The notes under the pieces are model-generated. The model saw only the letters and a list, made by a program, of their open reading frames with translations. It was not told the origin of the DNA and did no database searches. Source: Thalassospira australica (lineage in GTDB: Bacteria > Pseudomonadota > Alphaproteobacteria > Rhodospirillales > Thalassospiraceae). Taken from it: a stretch of DNA of 64,000 nucleotides. A program made the position numbers and the translations under genes. The stretch is from contig NZ_JRJE01000001.1 of the NCBI RefSeq assembly GCF_000763295.1, positions 99,204 through 163,203 on the forward strand, read 5' to 3'. Shown one piece after another: positions 18,691 to 27,931 of the stretch (the first letter of the stretch is position 1; the number at the start of each line of letters is the position of its first letter).

Positions 18691-19521
18691 ATGTCCAATA
18701 TCCTGATTATCCATGCCCACCCGGAACCGCAATCGCTGACCAGCGCGCTCAAGGATCTGGCTGCTGCGCATTTGCGTGCAGATGGGCACGAGGTCAAGGT
18801 TTCCGATCTCTATGCCATGAATTGGAAGGCCGTTGCTGATGCCAATGATTTTAGCGCGCCTCAAGACACAGAACGCTTGAAATACATCCGGGAGTCCAAG
18901 CGTGCCTTTAAGGCCGGAACGCAAACCAGTGATATCCGGGCAGAACAGGACAAATTGCTTTGGGCCGATGCCGTTTTGTTTAGCTTTCCGCTGTGGTGGT
19001 ATGGCATGCCCGCCATCATGAAGGGCTGGTTTGACCGTGTGTTTGCCAACGGATTTGGCTATGGCGTGGGCGAACATGGCCCCGAACGCTGGGGCGATCG
19101 GTATGGCGAGGGAACGTTGGCCGGTCGTCGTGCGATGGTTATCGTTCCGATCGGGGGGCACGGCCCGCATTACAGCGACCGCGGGGTTAACGGCAGCCTT
19201 GAAGATGTTTTATGGCCAATCCAGCATGGAATGCTTTTTTATCCGGGCATGGAGGTGATGGAACCATTTGCGGTCTATGGCAGTGATCGGCTTGATCCGG
19301 ACGGCTGGCGGGGTGTTGCAGAAAAATTCAAGGACCGTTTGTCCGGGCTGTTTACCGACGCACCGATCCCCTATCGTACGCAAAATGGCGGGCACTATGA
19401 TCGCGATCGTCGATTAAAACCCGGTCTGGGACATCAGGAAAGAGGTACGCGCATTCATCTGGTGCAGCCGGGAGATCCTGAAGAAGTCCTGGGCGGACGG
19501 GTGCGGCGTTTGGTGTCGTAA
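18691..19521 (+). CDS. Flavodoxin-fold NAD(P)H:quinone oxidoreductase
   Basis: A 276-residue protein of the NQO1/MdaB/KefF flavodoxin-like fold: ILIIHAHPEPQS at the start for FMN/FAD phosphate binding and FPLWWYGMPAIMKGWFDRVF for the flavin-binding loop. It would reduce quinones by two electrons, protecting against redox cycling. The C-terminal 45 residues are longer than in short family members. Divergent from a LysR regulator and followed by a perfect hairpin terminator, it is a single-gene transcript. Confidence 0.92.
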   Translation: MSNILIIHAHPEPQSLTSALKDLAAAHLRADGHEVKVSDLYAMNWKAVADANDFSAPQDTERLKYIRESKRAFKAGTQTSDIRAEQDKLLWADAVLFSFPLWWYGMPAIMKGWFDRVFANGFGYGVGEHGPERWGDRYGEGTLAGRRAMVIVPIGGHGPHYSDRGVNGSLEDVLWPIQHGMLFYPGMEVMEPFAVYGSDRLDPDGWRGVAEKFKDRLSGLFTDAPIPYRTQNGGHYDRDRRLKPGLGHQERGTRIHLVQPGDPEEVLGGRVRRLVS

Positions 19522-19532
19522 CAGCGAAAATG

Positions 19533-19565
19533 AAAGCGGGCTGGCGTTATTACCAGCCCGCTTTT
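19533..19565. terminator. Bidirectional terminator between convergent genes
   Basis: A perfect 12-bp stem AAAGCGGGCTGG/CCAGCCCGCTTT with a short loop lies between the oxidoreductase and the convergent malyl-CoA lyase gene. A/T tails on both sides allow function in either direction. Confidence 0.85.
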
Positions 19566-19594
19566 GATTTGGTGATTTAGGTTTGTCTTGGCTG

Positions 19595-20584
19595 TTACTG
19601 GCCCGCGTCGCGTGCGGCGATGGCTTCGGCCTGACGGACCATGACTTCGGCCTGTTTGATGGATGCGATATCAATCAGACGACCATCAAGGGCGACGGCA
19701 CCAGCGCCTTCGGATTGGGCTTTTTCCATCGCTTCAAGGATGCGCTTGGCCTTGGTGACTTCTTCTTCGGAAGGCGAATAGACTTCGTTTGAAAGGGCGA
19801 TCTGGCTCGGGTGGATGGCCCATTTGCCTTCGCAGCCCAGCACCATGGCGCGGGCCGCTTGCGCGCGGTAGCCATCGGGATCAGAAAAATCGCCAAACGG
19901 ACCATCAATCGGGCGCAAACCATTGGCGCGTGCCGCAACCACCATGCGGGCAATGGCGTAGTGCCACATGTCGCCCCAGTGATAGTCACGCGGCGTGTCA
20001 CCGTCCTTGTCGGTCAAAACGCCATAATGCGGGTTCGGGCCGCCAATGCCGGTCGTCATCGCCTTGGTCGAGGCAGCGTAATCGGCCACACCGAAATGCA
20101 GGCTTTCATTGCGCGGGGAGGCGGCGGCAATTTCGTGGATGTTTTGCATGCCAAGGGCTGTTTCAATGATCAGTTCAAACCCGATGCGCTTTTTGCGGCC
20201 TTTGGCGGTTTCGATCTGGGTTGCCATCATATCAAGCGCATAGACATCGGCAGCGGTGCCGACCTTGGGGATCATGATCAGATCCAGCCGGTCACCGGCC
20301 TGTTCAAGAACATCGACAACGTCACGATACATGTAATGCGTATCAAGACCATTGATACGGACCGAGAGAACCTTGTCGCCCCAATCAATGTCGTTGATGG
20401 CCTCGATGATGTTTTTGCGCGCCTGTTCCTTGTCGCTGGGCGCAACGGCGTCTTCCAGATCAAGGAAAATGGCATCGGCCTTGGATTTGGCGGCCTTTTC
20501 AAACAGTTCGATCCGGCTGCCGGGAACGGCAAGTTCGGACCGGTTCAGACGTGCCGGGGCCGGGGTTGGTGTGGTGAAGCTCAT
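19595..20584 (-). CDS. mcl1: L-malyl-CoA / beta-methylmalyl-CoA lyase (CitE-like)
   Basis: A 329-residue HpcH/HpaI-CitE family lyase. The segments NIIEAINDIDWG, LSVRINGLDTHYMYRDVV, DLIMIPKVG, DGPFGDFSD and KWAIHPSQI match remembered Mcl1 of Rhodobacter closely in order and spacing. The predicted metal ligands are a Glu in the FELIIETALGM segment and an Asp in the HFGVADYA segment. Mcl1 cleaves malyl-CoA to acetyl-CoA and glyoxylate and beta-methylmalyl-CoA to propionyl-CoA and glyoxylate, as in the ethylmalonyl-CoA pathway. It stands alone here. GGAG lies upstream of the start. Confidence 0.9.
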   Translation of the reverse strand: MSFTTPTPAPARLNRSELAVPGSRIELFEKAAKSKADAIFLDLEDAVAPSDKEQARKNIIEAINDIDWGDKVLSVRINGLDTHYMYRDVVDVLEQAGDRLDLIMIPKVGTAADVYALDMMATQIETAKGRKKRIGFELIIETALGMQNIHEIAAASPRNESLHFGVADYAASTKAMTTGIGGPNPHYGVLTDKDGDTPRDYHWGDMWHYAIARMVVAARANGLRPIDGPFGDFSDPDGYRAQAARAMVLGCEGKWAIHPSQIALSNEVYSPSEEEVTKAKRILEAMEKAQSEGAGAVALDGRLIDIASIKQAEVMVRQAEAIAARDAGQ

Positions 20585-20964
20585 GGTAACGTTTCTCCAG
20601 AACCTGTCATTTAATCAATGCATCGCAGGCGATAAGTCATCGCACGAAGCATGTGGCGTATTTATGCGTCCCGTTTTCGGGATCGTACCGTGGCCGCCGT
20701 GACAGTTATGTGTTCTGCGGTCATTGTGCGCCGCAGTAAGCCTGAGGTCAATCTATGGTGCGAATGCGAATTCTGACAAGCTTTAATACAGGCTCTGTCG
20801 TTGTGCTTTCGACGGAGACGATCAGTATTTAAGAAAAAGTCGGGATAAGCCCGATAAAGCAATAGCCCCTTAACCGGACTGTCGTTAGATTACCGCCGAT
20901 ATCCGGGGCGCCATGCATCGCGCGCGTTCCCCATGTCTTCTCAACAGGTAGTAACAAACGACCC
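20585..20964. other. Intergenic region without recognised gene
   Basis: 380 bp between divergent genes for malyl-CoA lyase and a diguanylate cyclase. It presumably holds both promoters. No convincing coding frame, repeat or hairpin was seen. Confidence 0.5.
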
Positions 20965-22125
20965 ATGCGTCGCGCTTTTTCCATCGTCATTTCCGCCAGT
21001 TTGGCACCCGTCCTTATCATGGGTGCTTGTTTGGTGCTGGCGGTGTCACCGACGTTGGTGCCTGTGGAATTATCCGGACTGGTGCGATACGGGCCGTTTT
21101 TGCTGGCAGCGCTGGGCAGTGCGATCGGTTGGTGGTTTAACCGTGGTCGTGCGGTTTTCGTGATGCTGCTTTTGTTGATCTGCTATTGGCTTCTGGTGGG
21201 CAACGGGGCCGGGTTTTCGGCCGAGGGGGTGGCGTTTCTTCGGATCGCGACACTTTATCTTATTCCAGTCAATCTGCTGTTTCTGGGCTTTACGGCCGAG
21301 CGCGGGGTGCTGAACCCACGCGGTATTGCGCGTATGCTGGTCTTGGGCCTGCAGATATTCATCATGCTGATGCTTGCAGGGCAGCCAGACGTTGGTTCGG
21401 CACTTTATCAGCTGCTTGATGTACGGTTCTTTGACAGCACGGGCGTGCTTGATGCCATGCCCCATCCGGCCATGATCTTGTCCGTGCTGGCGGTGGTCTT
21501 GTTGCTGATCCGTCATAAACCGTTGGAAACCAGTTTTGCTGCTGCCGTCATTGCGATCAGTGTCGCCACCGTCATGGGAACCGGGTTTATTCAATATGGC
21601 TATTTGGCCGCAACCGGTGTTGTCCTGGCCGGGCTGGCGCAGGAAGCCTGGCGGATGGCCTTTGTTGATGATCTAACCGGTTTGCCGGGGCGTCGTGCGC
21701 TTGGTCATGCGATGGCAGAGTTGGGCAACCAGTATGCGATTGCGATGCTCGACGTTGATCACTTCAAGAAGTTCAACGACACTTATGGTCATGACGTTGG
21801 TGATATTGTTCTAAAAAAGGTGGCGCGTGAACTGGCCCGTGTTGGCGGCGGCGGCAAGGCATTTCGTTATGGCGGGGAAGAATTCACCGTTCTGTTTGCC
21901 GGGCGCACGGCAGAACGCGCACAGGAACCGCTTGATGCCCTGCGCAAGCGCATCGCCGAAAACAAGATCACCCCGCCAGAGAAAAACAAAACCGTCTCTG
22001 TTACGATATCAGTTGGCATATCCGAACGCGACGAGGACACTACCGATCCGTGGCAGGTTCTGAAGCGCGCAGACAAAAAGCTTTATGACGCCAAACAATC
22101 CGGGCGAAACCGCGTGGTTCTTTAA
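20965..22125 (+). CDS. Membrane-bound diguanylate cyclase (GGDEF)
   Basis: A 386-residue protein. Residues 1-225 contain about seven hydrophobic segments, an integral-membrane sensor of no recognised family. Residues about 230-386 are a GGDEF domain with the active-site motif GGEEF (303-307), the substrate-binding DVDHFKKFNDTYGH and the C-terminal ADKKLYDAKQSGRN. It should synthesise c-di-GMP from two GTP. The usual RxxD product-inhibition site five residues before the motif is absent (glycine-rich VGGGGKAF instead), so allosteric feedback is probably missing. Confidence 0.93.
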   Translation: MRRAFSIVISASLAPVLIMGACLVLAVSPTLVPVELSGLVRYGPFLLAALGSAIGWWFNRGRAVFVMLLLLICYWLLVGNGAGFSAEGVAFLRIATLYLIPVNLLFLGFTAERGVLNPRGIARMLVLGLQIFIMLMLAGQPDVGSALYQLLDVRFFDSTGVLDAMPHPAMILSVLAVVLLLIRHKPLETSFAAAVIAISVATVMGTGFIQYGYLAATGVVLAGLAQEAWRMAFVDDLTGLPGRRALGHAMAELGNQYAIAMLDVDHFKKFNDTYGHDVGDIVLKKVARELARVGGGGKAFRYGGEEFTVLFAGRTAERAQEPLDALRKRIAENKITPPEKNKTVSVTISVGISERDEDTTDPWQVLKRADKKLYDAKQSGRNRVVL

Positions 22126-22140
22126 GGGCGTCGCGCCCAA

Positions 22141-22662
22141 TCAGAGTTCATCAAATTTGAAGACCAGCCGCATGGAGCCCGCCGTATTGGCAAGGGTTGC
22201 CAGGCAGTTGGCGGCGCGTTCGGGCGGAATGGCGACCGCAAAACGCAGGGTATAAATCCGTGCGTCTTTCTCGTCGCTTGCCGATGCCGCCAGCTTTACG
22301 ATGTTGGCCTTATATTCGATAAAGATTTCCGACAAACGTGCGATCAGCCCCGGTTGATCAACGCCCGAGCATTCAATCAGATGGGTCGCACCCGGTGCGG
22401 TGGTCAGTTTTGGTGCTGCTGCGATCGCCTCGACCGTGATATCGGCATTTTCAAGTGCGAGTTCACTCAGGCCGGTTTCACATTCCGATATCGGGCAATC
22501 ATCGGGAAGTTCACAGGTTGTTTCGAAACGTGCTGTTGCGCCGTTCAGTGCAAAGGAGGTCGGGCCAAGATTGGTGCCGATGTCAAACAAACGCCCGGTG
22601 ATGTCCGAGACCAGGCCGACACGGTCGTCGCAGGAAATGGTAATACGGGTGTTGGCATTCAT
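22141..22662 (-). CDS. ACT-domain protein, glycine-cleavage repressor GcvR-like
   Basis: A 173-residue protein with two tandem ACT domains (about 1-80 and 90-173). Both begin with the typical CDDRVGLVSDITGRLF and CSGVDQPGLIARLSEIF segments that form ligand-binding interfaces. This is the architecture of GcvR and related regulatory ACT proteins, which bind amino acids and modulate a partner regulator. No gcv genes are visible nearby, so the role is inferred from fold alone. GGAG precedes the start. It is convergent with the diguanylate cyclase gene, only 15 bp away. Confidence 0.85.
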   Translation of the reverse strand: MNANTRITISCDDRVGLVSDITGRLFDIGTNLGPTSFALNGATARFETTCELPDDCPISECETGLSELALENADITVEAIAAAPKLTTAPGATHLIECSGVDQPGLIARLSEIFIEYKANIVKLAASASDEKDARIYTLRFAVAIPPERAANCLATLANTAGSMRLVFKFDEL

Positions 22663-22862
22663 GTGACGCTCCGTCCGATGGAAGTTTTCTTTTTGTGCAA
22701 GGGGCTTGATGCCGTTCCAATCATAGCATTGGACGGCTTGATCTGCAGTGACTTTGTCTGGCCTGCCATCAACGTCTTAGGATCGAAGGGGGATGGGGGC
22801 GGTCACGCAAGAACTGTTTCTTGCATGTTGGGCGTGGATTGAGGGGATAGATCGGAAATGAC

Positions 22863-22891
22863 AAAGGCCCGACGGGTAACGTCGGGCCTTT
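22863..22891 (-). terminator. Terminator of tRNA-Arg
   Basis: Arms AAAGGCCCGAC/GTCGGGCCTTT around a 7-nt loop, immediately 3' of the tRNA on the minus strand, ending in a T-run. Confidence 0.85.
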
Positions 22892-22894
22892 GAA

Positions 22895-22971
22895 TGGCGC
22901 GCCCGGGAAGATTCGAACTCCCGGCCTTCTGATTCGTAGTCAGATGCTCTATCCAGCTGAGCTACGGGCGC
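22895..22971 (-). tRNA. tRNA-Arg (anticodon ACG), CCA encoded
   Basis: A 77-nt cloverleaf. The acceptor stem GCGCCCG pairs with CGGGCGC, with discriminator G and an encoded CCA. The D-arm contains AGCTCAGCTGGATAGAGC. The anticodon arm CTGAC-TACGAAT-CAG style stem-loop places ACG in the loop. The T-loop is TTCGAAT. ACG is normally edited to ICG and reads CGU/CGC/CGA arginine codons. Confidence 0.97.
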
Positions 22972-23310
22972 TTTGCCTTGTGTTCCGGCGGCTTGCATCA
23001 TGTGTGCTCCCCGTCGGCGGAGCGGAACTTATGCAAATGAGCATGGCATTGCAAGTGGTAAATTTCAAATTTCACCATTTTTTCGCAAGGCCCGGATTAC
23101 CTTGCTGCTACGGCCCTGTTTTGCCCGGCTTTGTCCAGTTTGACGGGTTTAAGGACAAGACTCGGCAAAAAAGGGGCAAATGCGTCTTGTTCCATAAGTG
23201 GTCGTAGACTAAGATGCTTTCAATCCCGGGGGAGCAGGGGCTTGTTTCACCTAGATAAAAAGAGCAGGCCCAGGGAGATTCGCATATTTCTACTTAGGTA
23301 ATAGATCGAA
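22972..23310. other. Intergenic region without recognised gene
   Basis: 339 bp upstream of the tRNA (minus strand) and of a lipoprotein gene (plus strand). It should contain the promoters of both. Short open frames here have no recognisable product. Confidence 0.5.
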
Positions 23311-24429
23311 ATGGCCGTTCGTAAAACCTACCTTGCCGTAATTGGCGCCGCCCTGATGCTGGGGGGATGTTCTTTCTCTTCTGAGGCCTTGTGGCCGACA
23401 CTTGCCGGAGAAGAAGAGGCGACGCAGGAAAATGCAGTCGTATCCGATCCGTCTGGTGCCAATACCACCACCAGCTATGACGTTGCTGCAAGCACGGCAC
23501 CGCTGACCGGTGTATCTCAGACCGGGACCTTTGTTGGTTCCAAGGTCGAGAACATGCAGCAGGAACTCAACCGCCTGAAGGCGGCTCTGAACGAGCATAG
23601 CAATGAACTGCAACAGCTTCGCGGACAGACGGTCTCGCACTCGCAGGCCTATCATGGCACTGTAGCAGCGATCAGCGCGCGTCTGCAGGTTGGCACGACC
23701 CCGGGCAACCCGGTTCTGGTGCAGCAGTGGAATACCGCACAGGGCGAACTTGACCGTGTGAACGACGATATTGCCGCGCTCAATTCGCTGGCCAACAAGG
23801 TTGCTGCCGACAGCACGCTGTCGACCTTCCTGCTTGAGTCGGTTCGCTCGGCCTATCAGGTTTCAGGCGCGATTGACGAAGATCACCGTCAGTTGGCCCT
23901 GCTTGAAGATGAAACCAACCGGACCACGGTGTTGATTGATCGTCTTCTTAACGAAATCAGTGAAAGCCTTGCCCGTCAGACGTCATATGTCAGCACGGAG
24001 CGTGCTAACCTTAATGCGCTTGCTCTGGCTGTTAAAAATGGCGAAATCTTCGGGGATTCGCTTTCCAAACGTGTTTTCCAGTCGCAAGCCGCACCGGCAT
24101 CGACCGGATCGCGCATGGCAGCCACAAGCGACCGCCCATTGGTGGTTATTCGCTTTGACACGGCCAGCGTGAAATACGAACAGGCCTTGTACAACGCGGT
24201 GAACCGTGTTCTGGAACGTCGCCCGCAGGCAAGTTTTGATGTTGTTGCGGTGACACCGAATCGTGGAACCCCGGCACAAGTTGCCTTGAACGCCAATAAA
24301 TCCAAGCGTAATGCACAGGCAGTCCTTCGGTCCCTGACCGATATGGGGATGCCAAGCTCGCGTGTGCGCGCATCTGATGCGACCAGCGCATCCGTCTCGG
24401 CAAACGAGGTGCACGTCTTCGTGCGCTAA
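23311..24429 (+). CDS. Hypothetical lipoprotein with OmpA-like C-terminal region
   Basis: A 372-residue protein beginning with a lipoprotein signal peptide (lipobox LGGC, Cys20). A central helical region of about residues 65-230 includes a coiled-coil-like stretch after GSKVENMQQELNRL. The last about 100 residues (VIRFDTASVKYEQALYNAVN, then NKSKRNAQAVLRSL) resemble the beta-alpha pattern and NxxLSxxRA helix of OmpA peptidoglycan-binding domains, in diverged form. This suggests a periplasmic lipoprotein linking membrane and cell wall. The OmpA relation is inferred from pattern only. Confidence 0.8.
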   Translation: MAVRKTYLAVIGAALMLGGCSFSSEALWPTLAGEEEATQENAVVSDPSGANTTTSYDVAASTAPLTGVSQTGTFVGSKVENMQQELNRLKAALNEHSNELQQLRGQTVSHSQAYHGTVAAISARLQVGTTPGNPVLVQQWNTAQGELDRVNDDIAALNSLANKVAADSTLSTFLLESVRSAYQVSGAIDEDHRQLALLEDETNRTTVLIDRLLNEISESLARQTSYVSTERANLNALALAVKNGEIFGDSLSKRVFQSQAAPASTGSRMAATSDRPLVVIRFDTASVKYEQALYNAVNRVLERRPQASFDVVAVTPNRGTPAQVALNANKSKRNAQAVLRSLTDMGMPSSRVRASDATSASVSANEVHVFVR

Positions 24430-24541
24430 GTTCGACGGGACGACATACGGATTTCAAGAACGGCCATGCGGGTGCTTCGAATTTCGAAGCACCCGTTTGT
24501 TTTAGGCGCAGGTGACTGGGAAATGCGCAAAAGAGTGTGTC

Positions 24542-24841
24542 ATGGGTGATCTTGTAAATTTGCGTCAGGCACGCAAACGCAAACAGCGTGAGGAAAAGGC
24601 CAAGTCGGCCGAGCAAAACCGTGCCTTGCACGGGCGGCCCCGCCATGAGCGTACTTTAAGCGATCAGCAACGCCAGAATGCCGAGAAGCAACACGATGGG
24701 CACAAGCGTGTTGATGAGGATGCTACCCCTTTAACCGATGATGCTGTCACAGATGTTGTCGCCAAGGCCCCAAAGACAAAGGGGCAGGATGAGGATAATG
24801 TGATTTCGATCTTTGCCCCCGAACCTTCTGCCATCGACTGA
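24542..24841 (+). CDS. DUF4169 family protein
   Basis: A 99-residue, highly charged protein starting MGDLVNLRQARKRKQREEKA, the conserved opening of the alphaproteobacterial DUF4169 family (NLRxARKxxxRxxK...A.NR..HGR). The N-terminal half is basic and helical and the C-terminal half acidic and probably disordered. The function is unknown; basic helices suggest nucleic-acid or ribosome contact, which is speculation. The ATG at 24542 gives the canonical family start; the frame extends 10 codons upstream. Confidence 0.75.
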   Translation: MGDLVNLRQARKRKQREEKAKSAEQNRALHGRPRHERTLSDQQRQNAEKQHDGHKRVDEDATPLTDDAVTDVVAKAPKTKGQDEDNVISIFAPEPSAID

Positions 24842-25215
24842 CCATCGGCATTGCAACATGTTTAGGCGTTTTGTCGGATGGCAAGAGTCCCTGAGAGGCG
24901 GGGGGGTAAGAGGCGTGGGCTGATCGTTTCTGAATTCCCCGGCATAAGGCTGAAACCTGAAATCGCTTCGGGGCAGGATTTGGCGGGCACTGAGCCGCTG
25001 CCTATGCTGTTGGTGTGGTTGCCAGCATTGTACCGGCAAACGTATCACACGGGCAGGTTTGGGGCCGTTACATCATGCATGTACGGCGCGGCCGGCGTTC
25101 TGCGCCGGGATTTCAAATCACACAACCGAAAGGCCAGGGTCGCCGGTTGCTGATCACAAATCTTTTGGTTGCCTTGTCAGCGCATTGGACAAGGCTTGGT
25201 TCAGTTCAGTTCAGT
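24842..25215. other. Intergenic region without recognised gene
   Basis: 374 bp between convergent genes. Several overlapping frames of 90-100 codons exist on both strands, but none has a ribosome site or recognisable protein pattern. At 25200-25214 there is a short TTCAG triplicate ending in degenerate copies that run into the 3' end of the next gene. Confidence 0.5.
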
Positions 25216-25755
25216 TCAATTCACAAGCGTTTCTGCTTCGCGCTTGGCTTGGTCAAGGGCCTCGTCCCATCCCATCAACCAGTCCTCATGATCACGGGAA
25301 TCAGAGGGATAGGGGTTTTCCGTCAGGCGATGGGCATCAATGCCTGCCGAGAAACCCGAGCCATATGCAGGATTTGGCAGGTGGCGTTCATGCACAACCG
25401 GTGCATGGGTTTCATAGATGCTGTTGCGGAATGCGGGAAGCGAACACAGCACGCCATCGTCAATGCCGAGCGGATAGGCCATCATCATGGCTGTTCCAAG
25501 GGATGTGATGGAAAGTTCTTCGTTGGCTGTTTCGCGGATCAGGCCCGCCATTTTAAGATGGGCTATGGCACTATCGATGCGACGCTTCAAATCAGGGCCG
25601 TCTTCGATGGTAATCTGATTGCCATCATCATCGGTGCAGAAAAGAGACAAGACACGGCGCAGCAACATGCTGCGGTCAAGGTTTGCTTCGGCACTGCGAA
25701 GCACGGTCAGCATCAAGGCGGGATCGCCAGGCGCGAAATCCATAGAACTGGACAT
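25216..25755 (-). CDS. Protein with C-terminal RMF-like domain
   Basis: A 179-residue protein. Residues about 1-90 are helical and resemble a winged-helix-type domain (LKRRIDSAIAHLKMAGLIRE, LSITSLGTAM). The C-terminal 45 residues (NPAYGSGFSAGIDAHRL, NPYPSD, HEDWLMGWDEA) match the pattern of ribosome modulation factor: GYxAGxxGR, NPY, W..GW.EA. RMF dimerises ribosomes in stationary phase as a 55-residue stand-alone protein, so here an RMF-like module appears attached to an N-terminal domain. GGAGG lies eight bases upstream of the start. It is a single gene; the function is inferred. Confidence 0.7.
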   Translation of the reverse strand: MSSSMDFAPGDPALMLTVLRSAEANLDRSMLLRRVLSLFCTDDDGNQITIEDGPDLKRRIDSAIAHLKMAGLIRETANEELSITSLGTAMMMAYPLGIDDGVLCSLPAFRNSIYETHAPVVHERHLPNPAYGSGFSAGIDAHRLTENPYPSDSRDHEDWLMGWDEALDQAKREAETLVN

Positions 25756-26145
25756 TCATGGGCCTCCGTTCAAGTCAAAACGAATTCCCTCCCAAGTCAG
25801 CAGCTTTTCTCTTCCTCGGGTTTATAAACCCTGCTGCTTTATTGTTATTATAGTTTGCAGATATGTTTCCAACTTGTGAAGACAAGATTGCATGAGAATG
25901 AAAGTTTTCATTCCCATGAGTGAAACAGAACACATTTGATGGCTATTAAATTGAAAAGGCGCAGGGATTTGCCGTCGATCGTTGCGCGTTTTATCGTCTA
26001 ATAAGGCCGATAAATATTTTCCGTGTGATCCAGCGGGGCTGCCAAATCATAAGGTGCACCGCCTGCGGGCCGTTGGGCACAATCGGGCCTGATGCGGTAA
26101 CAGATGTCTTGAGGCGAAATTAAAAGAATCTCGGATTCTGCCGAG
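25756..26145. other. AT-rich intergenic region without recognised gene
   Basis: 390 bp, noticeably more AT-rich than its surroundings. It would contain the promoter of the RMF-like gene and the 3' end of the diguanylate cyclase transcript. A GGGTTTATAAACCC palindrome lies around 25819-25832. No gene is supported. Confidence 0.5.
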
Positions 26146-27156
26146 TTACTTTTGGTGTTTTCCGGCCCGAGGTTTGCGATCGGGATTGCGCCAGACACGC
26201 ACCCGGTTGCGACCGCCTTCCTTGGCGGCATAAAGGGCCTTGTCGGCCTTTTCAATGATCTGTTCGGCGGTTCTGTTTTTGGTCATCGGGGCCGCGCCGA
26301 TAGAGGCCGTGATCGGCAGGACGGTGTCGTCAGAGATGGCGACGGGAGAGGCTTCTATCACGCGCCGGAGACGTTCAAGCACGCGCGCGCATTGCTTCAT
26401 GTCGGCATTGGGCAGGCAAATCAGGAATTCTTCGCCACCATAACGGTAAACCTTGTCAAACGGGCGCACATGCGATTGCAGGATGCCTGCGACCGCCTGC
26501 AGCACCACATCCCCGGCCTGATGACCATAGGTGTCATTGACCGATTTAAAGTGATCAAGGTCGACCAGGGCAATTGCGGTCGGCACCTGGGTGCGAATGG
26601 TACGTTCCCGTTCGGAATTAAGGTCGCCCATCATGGTTTGACGGTTGTAGGTGCCTGTTAGCGGGTCGACATCGGATCGTGCGGTTCGAAACGCCCGTTC
26701 AAGGCGACGCAGTTGGGCAAAGAACGACTCCGCACGCAGAGACATCATGTCAAATTCTGCCGAATCGACTTCACCATCAACTTCGTAGGCCGACAAAAGC
26801 CGTTTTGCAGAATCGTGAAGTTGCTGATGGGTGGTCGCCAAGGCGTGCATGGCGGGCTGGTCGATCAGGCGATTGTGGCGGTTTAGGGCGTGCCAGGCGC
26901 CAAAATCGCAGTCATGGTCATCATCGTCGGCATCATGCGGATCATTTGGCGCTGATGAATTGGGCAGCAGCAGTTTGCGATTCCAGCGCAGCAACAGCGC
27001 AATATGTTCACCCAGCGCCTTTTCAAGTTCTGCCAATATGTCGCGTTCGGCATCGGCCATGCCGCCATCAGCAACGCTTTCGGGCATTTTGTGGCCCGTT
27101 TGCCTGCTTTTGGCTGGCAGGTTTTCTGCCCTGGCCGGTTGCGACTTGTCATTCAT
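26146..27156 (-). CDS. Diguanylate cyclase with zinc-sensing CZB domain (DgcZ-like)
   Basis: A 336-residue cytosolic protein. The N-terminal domain carries the four expected CZB zinc ligands: His51, Cys83 (in CDFGAW), His110 and His114. The 27-residue Cys-His and 4-residue His-His spacings match those remembered for E. coli DgcZ. Residues about 160-325 are a GGDEF domain with GGEEF at 240-244 and an intact inhibition site RPFD (231-234). It should make c-di-GMP and be repressed by zinc. Its ATG overlaps the lipB stop codon by 4 bp, so the two genes are translationally coupled. Confidence 0.92.
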   Translation of the reverse strand: MNDKSQPARAENLPAKSRQTGHKMPESVADGGMADAERDILAELEKALGEHIALLLRWNRKLLLPNSSAPNDPHDADDDDHDCDFGAWHALNRHNRLIDQPAMHALATTHQQLHDSAKRLLSAYEVDGEVDSAEFDMMSLRAESFFAQLRRLERAFRTARSDVDPLTGTYNRQTMMGDLNSERERTIRTQVPTAIALVDLDHFKSVNDTYGHQAGDVVLQAVAGILQSHVRPFDKVYRYGGEEFLICLPNADMKQCARVLERLRRVIEASPVAISDDTVLPITASIGAAPMTKNRTAEQIIEKADKALYAAKEGGRNRVRVWRNPDRKPRAGKHQK

Positions 27157-27815
27157 TCAGAAGGTCCGGGAAAAATTTCACTAAAGGTTTGTTTTAACAG
27201 GCGGTCGAGTTCTTCCATAGGAATATCCACGCCAAGGTCCTTGAGACTCGTCACACCGTGTTCTGCGATGCCACAGGGTACAATCCCGCCAAAATGTGAC
27301 AGGTCCGGGGCAACGTTGATCGCAATGCCGTGGAAAGTGACCCACCGGCGCACACGCACACCAATGGCGGCGACCTTGTCTTCGCGGCCATTGTCACGTG
27401 CGACCCAGATGCCCACGCGTCCGTCACGTCGTTCACCCGTGACTCCCAGAAGCGAAAGGGTGCGAATCACCCATTCTTCAAGGTTATGGACGTAGGCGCG
27501 CACGTCGCGACCGCGATTCTTAAGGTCAAGCATCAGATAAACTGTCCGCTGACCCGGGCCGTGGTAAGTATATTGGCCGCCACGCCCTGCATCGTAGACA
27601 GGAAAGCGATTTGGATCGACAAGATCGTCAATATGCGCGCTGGTGCCCGCTGTATAGAGCGGGGGATGTTCAAGAAACCAAACAAGTTCATGGGCTTCGC
27701 CCGCATGAATGGCTTCTGCGCGGGCTTCCATTTCGGCAAGCGCTTCGGGGTAGGATACCAACCCGGAGGTGGTGCGCCACTCGGGGATTTGCACGGTGGG
27801 GGCGTTGCTTTGCAT
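27153..27815 (-). CDS. lipB: Octanoyltransferase (lipoate biosynthesis)
   Basis: A 220-residue LipB. The conserved [24 protein letters not shown], catalytic lysine region [15 protein letters not shown] and the catalytic cysteine in IVPCGI are all present. It transfers octanoyl from acyl-carrier protein to the lipoyl domains of 2-oxoacid dehydrogenases and GcvH. The ATG at 27815 with AGGA upstream is chosen; the TTG at 27827 is the alternative. It is the first gene of a two-gene unit with the CZB diguanylate cyclase, an unusual partner. Confidence 0.96.
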   Translation of the reverse strand: MQSNAPTVQIPEWRTTSGLVSYPEALAEMEARAEAIHAGEAHELVWFLEHPPLYTAGTSAHIDDLVDPNRFPVYDAGRGGQYTYHGPGQRTVYLMLDLKNRGRDVRAYVHNLEEWVIRTLSLLGVTGERRDGRVGIWVARDNGREDKVAAIGVRVRRWVTFHGIAINVAPDLSHFGGIVPCGIAEHGVTSLKDLGVDIPMEELDRLLKQTFSEIFPGPSE

Positions 27816-27931
27816 TTTTCCTGTCAAATAAGTGAAATGAGCCCTTGATCAGGGGATACCAATTTGCTATCTCCCTTTCCGCGCCAAGGCAAGCCCGCTT
27901 CGATACCTCAAGGGCTTGTGGACATACATAT

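Noticed and set aside
24842..25215. Possible genes of 90-100 codons between the DUF4169 and RMF-like genes
   Set aside because: Overlapping frames on both strands, no ribosome sites and no recognisable motif.
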